Assembly: GCF_010548305.1 (NCBI RefSeq)
Contig: NZ_JAAGLV010000001.1
Location: 620,001-684,000 of the forward strand
Origin: Streptomyces sp. SID13031
GTDB lineage: Bacteria > Actinomycetota > Actinomycetes > Propionibacteriales > Kribbellaceae
Direction: 5' to 3'
Length of the DNA: 64,000 bases
Shown: one piece after another, positions 46,148 through 52,478 of the stretch
Layout of the letters: the number at the start of each line of letters is the position of its first letter
Numbering within the stretch: position 1 is the stretch's first letter
Translations under genes and position numbers: made by a program
Notes under the pieces: model-generated
What the model saw: only the letters and a program-made list of their open reading frames with translations
Told to the model about the DNA's origin: nothing
Databases searched by the model: none

Positions 46148-46657
46148 ATGGCTGAGCGGGACCGGGAGTATGTGGAGTTCGTCGAGGCGACGAGTGCGTC
46201 GCTGCGGCGGACGGCGTTCCTGGTATGCGGGGATCGGCATCGGGCGGACGACATCGTCCAAGACGCGTTGTACAAGCTGTATCTGTCTTGGCCGAAGGTG
46301 CAGCGAGTGGCGAATCCGTTCGCGTACGTCCGCCGGATGGTGGTCAACGCGGCGTACGACGGGGGCCGCCGGCCGTGGCGACGGGAGGTCTCGATCGCCG
46401 AACTGCCGGACCGGGTCGACCGGCACGACTTCGTCAGCGGGCATGCCGAGCGCGACGAAGTACTCGATGCCCTTCGCGGCCTGGCGCCACGACAACGTGC
46501 CTGTGTGGTCCTGAGGTACTACGAGGATCTGTCCGTCGAGCAGACGGCGGAGATCCTCGGGTGCTCTGCAGGCACGGTGAAGAGCCAGGCGGCACGAGGT
46601 CTCGACACTCTCCGGCAGGCCATCGACAAGACGCGGCGAACGAGCCGGGCGCAGTGA
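46148..46657 (+). CDS. SigE-family RNA polymerase sigma-70 factor
   Basis: 169 residues. Region 2 has VEFVEATSASLRRTAFLVCG near 10 and DDIVQDALYKLYLSW near 39; region 4 has LAPRQRACVVLRYYEDLSVE near 111 and ILGCSAGTVKSQAARGLDTL near 135. This is the compact SigE/SigK-like group of actinobacterial extracytoplasmic-function factors. ATG 46148 has GGAGG 4 bases upstream; ATG 46127 would add 7 residues. The stop overlaps the ribosome site of the following membrane protein, its probable partner. Confidence 0.9.
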   Translation: MAERDREYVEFVEATSASLRRTAFLVCGDRHRADDIVQDALYKLYLSWPKVQRVANPFAYVRRMVVNAAYDGGRRPWRREVSIAELPDRVDRHDFVSGHAERDEVLDALRGLAPRQRACVVLRYYEDLSVEQTAEILGCSAGTVKSQAARGLDTLRQAIDKTRRTSRAQ

Positions 46658-46668
46658 AGGAGAACGAG

Positions 46669-47697
46669 ATGGACGACGTACGTGAGGTCGGCGCAGAACT
46701 GCACCGCCTGGCCGAGGCCGAGGAGCTGGATGCGTTCGACTCGGGGGCACTGGTTCAGCGGGGCCGGCGGGGAAGACGGCGCCGCAAGCTGCTCACCGCG
46801 GGTGGCGCGGTAGCAGGTGTTGCCGTGGTCGCGCTCGCCGCTTCAGTGCTTCCCAACCTCGGCGGCGAGGGAAACCAGGTAGGAGTCGCCGGCCACCCCG
46901 GGCAGAGCTCGCTGTTTGAGCCGGTGCCCGGTGTTCCGAGCGGTGAGGCCGGCGCCGGTCAGACGATAACGAAGGCGGAGGCCGCGCGCCGCTGCGCGCT
47001 GCGGTACCCCAAGGAGAAGCGACCGCTGCAAGGGGAAGGCGACCACCCCAAGTCGGGGCAGGTGGCGATGTACAAGACCGCGATCGGCGAGAAGTACGCG
47101 GTGTGCACGATTCCCGGCGGAGACAAGCCGACGGCCGCGCTGGTCGCGGCCGCGGCGAAGGATCCGCTGCCGACCACTGCCGCCGGTCAGTTGCGGAACT
47201 GTTCGGTGGAGACGTGGGTGGACCTGACCGGCTGGCAGTTGATGGCAGTCGACCAGTCGAAGCGTCTCGCCACCACGTCCCTGGTCGCGGTCTCCCCCTC
47301 GGGGCGGAAGGCGGTCGCCTGTCAGCTCGGGTCGAAGGAGGAGTGGACGGAGGTCGGTGACTTCCAGTTCCTGACGCTGGGCTCGCTCGATCCGAACGAG
47401 CCAGTCCTCGCTCCCGCCAAGGGTTCCCAGCACGCGGACCTGTATGCCGGGGGCGGTGGTGGCGGCGGTTTCTGCCCCGGAACACCTTGTACGAACGACT
47501 ACCACTTCACCGGCTGGGGTCGAGTGTCCTCGAAGGCGACCAAGGTCGTGCTGCAACTGAGCCCGGGCGCGACCCATACGGTGCCGGTCAAGGACGGTTG
47601 GTTCGCCGTCTCCTGGCTGACCCCGGGCGTGGGCAAGTTCGCCACCAAGCTCACGGCCTATGACAAGACAGGAAAGATCGTCAAGGTCATCAACTAG
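46669..47697 (+). CDS. membrane-anchored partner of the sigma factor, unknown family
   Basis: 342 residues. A charged cytoplasmic N-terminus of about 40 residues ends in RRGRRGRRRRK, followed by a single membrane helix at about 41-62 (TAGGAVAGVAVVALAASVL) and a long extracellular part containing four to five Cys and a Gly run (YAGGGGGGGF). No zinc anti-sigma motif is visible. The topology and the AAGGAG coupling to the sigma gene (46657-46662) suggest an anti-sigma or surface sensor role, which is inference. Confidence 0.7.
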   Translation: MDDVREVGAELHRLAEAEELDAFDSGALVQRGRRGRRRRKLLTAGGAVAGVAVVALAASVLPNLGGEGNQVGVAGHPGQSSLFEPVPGVPSGEAGAGQTITKAEAARRCALRYPKEKRPLQGEGDHPKSGQVAMYKTAIGEKYAVCTIPGGDKPTAALVAAAAKDPLPTTAAGQLRNCSVETWVDLTGWQLMAVDQSKRLATTSLVAVSPSGRKAVACQLGSKEEWTEVGDFQFLTLGSLDPNEPVLAPAKGSQHADLYAGGGGGGGFCPGTPCTNDYHFTGWGRVSSKATKVVLQLSPGATHTVPVKDGWFAVSWLTPGVGKFATKLTAYDKTGKIVKVIN

Positions 47698-47733
47698 CAC
47701 TTAGCGGCCCGGCGCGGGTGGAGACTGATCGCC

Positions 47734-48096
47734 ATGAGCGAGCTGACGAAATCCAGCGCCGTGGTGATCAATCGAGCCGACGGCAGGGACGATGGCGAGG
47801 ACTGGACCGAGGACTACCAGGAGCTGCCCGGTGGCGCGGGCATCTCGCTGATCCTCGAGTCCACCAGCCAGGCGGGCGTCGGTCCTCGCCTTCACCTGCA
47901 CCACTACCCGGAGACCTTCATCATCCGGCGCGGCTCGGCGACCTTCACCGTCGGTGACGAGCAGCTCGTCGGCAGGGCCGGGCAGATCCTGGTCGTGCCG
48001 GCGGAGACTCCGCACAAGTTCTCCACCGGGCCGGAGGGCTACGAGGCCATCCACATCCACGAGAGCTCCAGCTTCGAAACCATCTGGCTGGAGTGA
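47734..48096 (+). CDS. cupin-domain protein
   Basis: 120 residues forming one cupin barrel: LHLHHYPETFIIRRGSATFT near 52 (metal ligands His, His, Glu) and VVPAETPHKFSTGPEGYEAI near 88 (third His). Single-domain cupins of this size are small-molecule isomerases, dioxygenases or binding proteins; the substrate cannot be told. No ribosome site is obvious. It is followed by three hairpins. Confidence 0.85.
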   Translation: MSELTKSSAVVINRADGRDDGEDWTEDYQELPGGAGISLILESTSQAGVGPRLHLHHYPETFIIRRGSATFTVGDEQLVGRAGQILVVPAETPHKFSTGPEGYEAIHIHESSSFETIWLE

Positions 48097-48165
48097 TGTA
48101 GCTGTTCCTTCAACTGCGTGACGGCGGACATCGGCGTCTCCTCACTGGCATGGTGGTCATTGGAA

Positions 48166-48210
48166 CAGCGGGCGGGCGGCCGTCCTCGCTCGCCGTACGC
48201 CCGCCCGCTG
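48166..48210. repeat. perfect inverted repeat 1 (13 bp arms)
   Basis: CAGCGGGCGGGCG at 48166-48178 and its exact complement at 48198-48210, loop 19 bases. First of three successive hairpins between the cupin gene and the convergent mini-genes. Probably a terminator for the cupin transcript. Confidence 0.85.
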
Positions 48211-48219
48211 GTCTTTGAA

Positions 48220-48251
48220 GGAGCCTTCAGCCTCGGGAAACCGAAGGCTCC
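48220..48251. repeat. perfect inverted repeat 2 (9 bp arms)
   Basis: GGAGCCTTC at 48220-48228 and GAAGGCTCC at 48243-48251, loop 14 bases. Ten bases after hairpin 1 and ten before hairpin 3. Confidence 0.85.
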
Positions 48252-48261
48252 AGCTTGGGGT

Positions 48262-48320
48262 GACGGAACCGGCACCGGGCGGCAATCACTCCGCTCCAGA
48301 GGCTGGATGCCGGTTCCGTC
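48262..48320. repeat. perfect inverted repeat 3 (13 bp arms)
   Basis: GACGGAACCGGCA at 48262-48274 and TGCCGGTTCCGTC at 48308-48320, loop 33 bases. It ends 16 bases before the stop of the first opposing mini-gene and could terminate that transcript from the other side. Confidence 0.85.
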
Positions 48321-48336
48321 GGATCAGGTCCGCGAA

Positions 48337-48546
48337 CTAGTCGCGGGGGTCGTACGGACGTTGAGGCGGGTAGGCCAGTTCGTTCTCACTGAGCCGCTCG
48401 CAACGCAGTTCACGTCCGGGCAGTCCCTTGATGCGTAGCCGGATCACGTCGGCGTACCGCTGGGCCAGTTCGGTCGGCGCTACGTGCTCTTCGATCAGCA
48501 TGTCGCCGAGCCAGAGCTGCACCTTCCACCGGTCCGGTTCGGTCAT
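48337..48546 (-). CDS. small hypothetical protein (third of a coupled trio)
   Basis: 69 residues, unrecognised: an amphipathic protein with WKVQLWLGDMLIEEHVAPTE near 7 and AQRYADVIRLRIKGLPGREL near 28. It looks like a small alpha/beta domain. ATG 48546 overlaps the stop of the previous mini-gene (ATGA). The overlap, and the absence of an own ribosome site, support translation as a unit. Confidence 0.6.
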   Translation of the reverse strand: MTEPDRWKVQLWLGDMLIEEHVAPTELAQRYADVIRLRIKGLPGRELRCERLSENELAYPPQRPYDPRD

Positions 48547-48704
48547 CGCTTCGCCAGCGCCGCCCGTACCGGCTCGTTGGTCACCCGCAGGGATGGAAAC
48601 CGCTGCCGCATCAACGCCTCGTAGCGCCCGGCCCTGTCATCGCTGCCGGTGAAGTCCGCGATCGGACACGCTCCGAACCAGACTCGGACCCGTCGGCGGC
48701 TCAC
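48543..48704 (-). CDS. very small hypothetical protein (second of trio)
   Basis: 53 residues: MSRRRVRVWFGACPIADFTG, then SDDRAGRYEALMRQRFPSLR and VTNEPVRAALAKR. No family was recognised. It begins at GTG 48704, overlapping the stop of the gene before it (GTGA), and its TGA overlaps the ATG of the gene after it. Such overlaps on both sides are strong evidence that it is a real gene despite its size. Confidence 0.55.
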   Translation of the reverse strand: MSRRRVRVWFGACPIADFTGSDDRAGRYEALMRQRFPSLRVTNEPVRAALAKR

Positions 48705-48880
48705 TCCGGATCCTCGATCAGATCACCTGCGAGGTCCCGCTCACCGCGCAGATAAGGACCGAATGCCCAGCGGTGCTCCTGCGGGCAGCGGGCCATCAGG
48801 TCGTCGAACTCGGCCTCGGAGAGCGCGTGCTGGCTCCGGAGTAGGTGATCCCTGCGATCGCGCTTGAGGCTGGCGACCAC
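48701..48880 (-). CDS. small hypothetical protein, 5' end uncertain (first of trio)
   Basis: The credible part is LSEAEFDDLMARCPQEHRWA, continuing FGPYLRGERDLAGDLIEDPE, ending at 48701. In-frame upstream sequence overlaps, on the other strand, the surviving end of an XRE regulator, so the original start of this gene may have been lost at a junction near 48840. GTG 48880 is the nearest usable start; an internal ATG would give only 31 residues. Function unknown. Confidence 0.4.
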   Translation of the reverse strand: MVASLKRDRRDHLLRSQHALSEAEFDDLMARCPQEHRWAFGPYLRGERDLAGDLIEDPE

Positions 48881-49171
48881 ATCAAGGCCGCCGAGATCGC
48901 TGCCCTTGTACGCCCCTCGGACATCCCCACGACGGGACGTCGCATCCGCTTCCTGATCGACCACGCACGAGCCCTGCACGGACTCAGGGGACGAGACGAC
49001 GATGTCACCCACCTGTTGCGCCAAGCCGAGAAGCTGGGCGCAACCAGGACCCGCCACAGCGTCTGGGCGCGTGAGATCGTGAGCGAGATGGTGCTCCGCG
49101 CACGCCGCGACGCTGGCGGGCGAGAACTACGCGGACTGGCCGACCGCATGGGTCTGCTGTCCGCTCTCTGA
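48845..49171 (+). pseudogene. XRE-family regulator remnant (C-terminal part)
   Basis: About 108 codons ending VLRARRDAGGRELRGLADRM, then GLLSAL and TGA. ALEAGDHIKAAEIAALVRPS, PTTGRRIRFLIDHARALHGL and DDVTHLLRQAEKLGATRTRH form the helical sensor tail found at the C-terminus of many actinobacterial XRE regulators. The N-terminal helix-turn-helix and the first 150 or so residues are missing; upstream bases belong to opposite-strand mini-genes. A good terminator follows. It is a truncated leftover, not a functional regulator. Confidence 0.65.
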
Positions 49172-49184
49172 CTCCGACCAGCAA

Positions 49185-49214
49185 GCGACCCCGGCGCATC
49201 AGCGCCGGGGTCGC
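49185..49214. terminator. strong hairpin after XRE remnant
   Basis: GCGACCCCGGCGC at 49185-49197 pairs exactly with 49202-49214 around a 4-base loop ATCA. A 13-bp GC stem with a tetraloop is a very stable intrinsic-type terminator, though no T-run follows. It starts 14 bases after the remnant's stop. Confidence 0.85.
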
Positions 49215-49332
49215 CTGTCGAGGCGCGCGCTGCCTCGATCACTGCTGATTCCTGACGAAAGCCTGGCGTTCGGGCCGGATTTGCGCTGAGATCGGGGGCT
49301 GCGGGACGCCCGGTCCCGGTTACGGAGGCATA

Positions 49333-49920
49333 GTGAAACCCATCGCCCGGCTGGTCATGGCTCTTTTCGCGGCAACCGTCCTCATCGGACCCGCGAGTCT
49401 GGCAGCAGCCGCTCCGGTGGCCCCGGCCGCTCAGCACCGGCCGACTTGCTCCGTGGTCTGGTTCGACCTCGGCAACACCCTGGTGGACACCAGAGTGCCT
49501 GGGAAGACCACCTGGATGCCCGGCGCATTGCGCCACTTGTGGCTGCTGCGGAGCGTTGGCGTGCCGATCGGCCTGATCACCAATGTGCCGCCGGAGTGGG
49601 GTGCGACCGACGCCGAGCGCGCCGCCGCGACCAAGGCCTTCGTCAACTCGACCTGGTCCGAGTCCCAGCCGTTCCCGTGGGAGTGGTTCGGCGACCGGAT
49701 CCTGACCCCGCGGACCAAGGCCGAGTCCAAGCCGGCACCCGCGTTGTTCGAGCGTGGCCGGGACTCGGCGGCGCCGTGCCGGTCGTTCTACGAAGGTGAG
49801 ACGCCCGGTGAGATCACGGTGGCGGAGCAGTCGGGGCTGACCGGGTATCTGATCGGTCAGCCGGACCGCCCCGCCTACCTTCCGGTGTGGCGCGTGCTGG
49901 TGCCGTTTCTAGCTGGGTAG
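49333..49920 (+). CDS. secreted HAD-superfamily-like protein
   Basis: 195 residues. A Sec signal covers about residues 1-27 (LVMALFAATVLIGPASLAAA). The mature part starts with a HAD motif I variant VVWFDLGNTLVDT: Asp45 is kept but the second catalytic Asp is Gly47 (DLGNT). A KPAPALFERG segment near 136 fits motif III (Lys), and YEGETPGEITVAEQSGLTGY near 156 fits motif IV. Loss of the acid Asp suggests altered or no phosphatase activity. GTG 49333 has GGAGG 4-5 bases upstream. It is convergent with the ATP-grasp gene. Confidence 0.7.
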   Translation: MKPIARLVMALFAATVLIGPASLAAAAPVAPAAQHRPTCSVVWFDLGNTLVDTRVPGKTTWMPGALRHLWLLRSVGVPIGLITNVPPEWGATDAERAAATKAFVNSTWSESQPFPWEWFGDRILTPRTKAESKPAPALFERGRDSAAPCRSFYEGETPGEITVAEQSGLTGYLIGQPDRPAYLPVWRVLVPFLAG

Positions 49921-51258
49921 GGCAGCTTCCAACCCGTCGAGGACGGCGCGGCAGTCGCGGAGGAGCGTCGGCGCATCCGCGGCGGTCAGCAGGAAGACAC
50001 CCAGCCAGTTGCGGGATCCGCCCGACGGGTCGAACTCGGGGACCCGAGTCCCGGCGGGCAGCATGAAGGCGGGCACGGGCTCGACGGTGCTGCTGGGGGA
50101 GAGCAGGGTCGACCAGTCCACCTTCTCGGGGTGCCACAGCGGCTGGGTCTGCCACGGGGTACCGGCGGAGTCGGCGGGCACCACGGCGACGGAAGCAGCG
50201 GCGCGCCCGCCGTCCACCAGCATGGCCGGCGGGTAGTCGACCTGCTCGCCGAGTTGCTCGCGGATCAGCATGCCGATCGGGTCCAGGTCGAAGACGACCT
50301 CGACCTGCCGGGTGGTCAGCAGGCCGCCGAAGCGGGCTCCTACCTCGATCACCACGAGCTCGCCGTCCGCGCGCAGCTTGAGCTCCGTGTGGGTGCCGCA
50401 GGTGTCCAGCCCGAGGGCGTCGACCGCACGCCGGGAGACCTCCTCGATCCGCCGCTGCAGCTCCTCGGGCAGGACGCAGGGCGACGTACTGGCGACCTCG
50501 ATGTACGGCGGTACGGTCGGCAGCTTGGCGGTGATCGCCAGGGCGTGGTACTTGCCCTTGGCAACGATGCCCTCGACGCTCAGGTAGTCGCCGTAGCCGG
50601 GCTCCGGGTACCAGCCCTCGGTGGTGCCGTCCATGATCTCTTCGACCAGCCGGTCGGCATCGGTGTTCTGCTCGTACAGCTCGTTCATGCCGACCTGGCC
50701 GCCCCGCTCCAGCGCCTGCTCGATCTCCGACCAGGCGTCAGCGACCTGGTCCTGCGAGGTCAGTACGAGCTGGGCCACGGAACCGGCGCCCCAGGCCGGC
50801 TTGAGCAGCAGCGGCGGGGTCAACGCGGCCAGCGCGCCGTGTAGGTCGGCGGCGGAGTCCACCCGGCGGAACCGGGGGATCGGCACCCCCGCGGCCTGCC
50901 AGGCCTGTCGCATCAGTCGCTTGTCCCGGGCGACCCGGATGCCCGGGCCCGCACCGGCCAGGCCGAGCCGGTCCGCAGCGTTGGCCACGGCCAGTACTGC
51001 GAACTCGGACAGCGTGAACAGCGCGTCCGCGCCGAGCTCACTGGCGTGCGTGACGATCGCCTCGACCACCGGCTCACCCGGCGTCAACCCGCCGGGGTGC
51101 ACGGTGATGCTCGTGCAGCACGGCTCCCAGATCTCCTTGCCGGCTTCGGGCAGCGGCGACAGCGCGAGCACGTGCAGCTCGCCGCAGGCTGCGATCCGGG
51201 GGAACGCGGTCTCCAGCGGAGCGCCGCCCTTGACGTAGACGTAGAGGATCTTCTTCAC
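49909..51258 (-). CDS. ATP-grasp ligase
   Basis: 449 residues. N-terminal pre-ATP-grasp fold (MKKILYVYVKGGAPLETAFP), then the ATP-grasp core: DKRLMRQAWQAAGVPIPRFR near 116, LLLKPAWGAGSVAQLVL near 152 (ATP-binding Lys and Gly loop), TELKLRADGELVVIEVGARF near 298 (Mg-binding Glu residues) and GGLLTTRQ near 319. This is the BacD/carnosine-synthase-like class that joins a carboxylate to an amine through an acyl phosphate. GTG 51258 overlaps the MFS stop (GTGA), making it the last gene of a three-gene operon. Confidence 0.85.
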   Translation of the reverse strand: MKKILYVYVKGGAPLETAFPRIAACGELHVLALSPLPEAGKEIWEPCCTSITVHPGGLTPGEPVVEAIVTHASELGADALFTLSEFAVLAVANAADRLGLAGAGPGIRVARDKRLMRQAWQAAGVPIPRFRRVDSAADLHGALAALTPPLLLKPAWGAGSVAQLVLTSQDQVADAWSEIEQALERGGQVGMNELYEQNTDADRLVEEIMDGTTEGWYPEPGYGDYLSVEGIVAKGKYHALAITAKLPTVPPYIEVASTSPCVLPEELQRRIEEVSRRAVDALGLDTCGTHTELKLRADGELVVIEVGARFGGLLTTRQVEVVFDLDPIGMLIREQLGEQVDYPPAMLVDGGRAAASVAVVPADSAGTPWQTQPLWHPEKVDWSTLLSPSSTVEPVPAFMLPAGTRVPEFDPSGGSRNWLGVFLLTAADAPTLLRDCRAVLDGLEAALPS

Positions 51259-52478
51259 GCGACGCTCTCCTTGGTGGCCGCGCGGTCGCGGCTTCGAATG
51301 ATGAATAGGGCGAGGGCGATCATCGCCACGGTGACGGCTGCGGCCAGCAGGACCAGGAAGCCCGACATCGCGCCCCGGGCGAGGAATCCGCCCAGCACGA
51401 AGACGACGAGCGCGCAGACGGCGCGGTCGGCGAGCGACTCGACGGACAGCAGCGTGGCCCGGCGGGCGGGTTCGGTGATGGCCTGGTTGACCAGCTTGCG
51501 CTGCACGGGGAACGCGAGTCCGGACGCGAGCGAGAACACCGCGAGGCAGGCCATCGTGCCGACCAGGCCTAGCGGGATGACCGCGGCCAGCGCGACAGCC
51601 ATCAGCACGGTCAGCACCAGCACCACCCGGAGCTGTCCGAACCGGGCCAGTACTTTGGAACGCGCGGCGCCGGCCACCTCGAACACGGTCGTCGCGGCCA
51701 TCAGCACGCCGAACCAGTGCAGCGGGAGGTCCTTCGACTCCAGGATCGGCTGGAACAGATTGGCCTGCCCGATCCGGACCAGCGTGAAGATCGCGATGCC
51801 TTGGGCCATCAGCAGCATCAGCCGCTTCGACGAGCGCAGCGACCGCAGCGCACCGGCGAGCGCGGGTAGTACCGGCTCGACCGTCGCCGGGTCCTCGGCT
51901 GTCTTCGGGAGAGCGGGGAAGCCCAGTGCGATCACGGCCGCGATCGCGCACGTCACCGCGGACAGCAGGTAGGGCGATGGGCCGTACCACTGCATCAGGA
52001 ACCCGGCGGCGGGTAGACACGCGATCCGGCCGATCAGGGTCCAGGCGCGGGCCGATCCCTCGGCGCCCTGGTACGCCGTGTCGTTGCCGGTCCGGTGCAA
52101 GTACTCATATAAATAAGCACTGCCCGCACCCGAGAACAGCGAGTGGGCCAACGCGATCAACAGGAACTGGGCGAGGAACCCGCCGAAGGTGGCGTGCCAG
52201 ACCGGGATCACGTTCGCCACGACGAGGATGACGGCGCCACCCTGCAAGCACCGGCGGTAGTCGAACCGGTCGGCGATCATCCCGGTCGGGATGTCGAGCA
52301 GGCAGAACGCCAGGTAGAAGATGCTCTGGATGGAGAAGATCTCCTGGTCCGACAGACCGGCGGTCCGCTGGAAGACGTAGAAGACGGGCAACCACCACAG
52401 CAGTCCGGCGAACAACTGGAAGGCGTTGTAGCGGCGGATCACCCGCGCCGCGTCGGGGCTCGTCGAGACCTTGCTCAT
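51255..52478 (-). CDS. MFS transporter
   Basis: 407 residues with 12 predicted membrane helices. The loop after helix 2 reads DIPTGMIADRFDYRRCLQGG near 59-78, a form of the MFS motif A (D-x-x-G/DRF). No large loops or domains are added. By position between a dikinase-like gene and an ATP-grasp ligase it probably exports their product (inference). ATG 52478 overlaps the preceding stop (ATGA). Confidence 0.85.
   Translation of the reverse strand: MSKVSTSPDAARVIRRYNAFQLFAGLLWWLPVFYVFQRTAGLSDQEIFSIQSIFYLAFCLLDIPTGMIADRFDYRRCLQGGAVILVVANVIPVWHATFGGFLAQFLLIALAHSLFSGAGSAYLYEYLHRTGNDTAYQGAEGSARAWTLIGRIACLPAAGFLMQWYGPSPYLLSAVTCAIAAVIALGFPALPKTAEDPATVEPVLPALAGALRSLRSSKRLMLLMAQGIAIFTLVRIGQANLFQPILESKDLPLHWFGVLMAATTVFEVAGAARSKVLARFGQLRVVLVLTVLMAVALAAVIPLGLVGTMACLAVFSLASGLAFPVQRKLVNQAITEPARRATLLSVESLADRAVCALVVFVLGGFLARGAMSGFLVLLAAAVTVAMIALALFIIRSRDRAATKESVA

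Noticed and set aside
48039-48128. Minus-strand 30-codon frame beginning MSAVTQLKEQLHHSS after GAGGAG
   Set aside because: Most of it is antisense to the end of the cupin gene and it stops quickly; a good ribosome site alone is not enough.
48118-48438. 106-codon plus-strand frame across the hairpin array
   Set aside because: It reads through all three hairpins and into the opposing mini-gene with no protein-like pattern.
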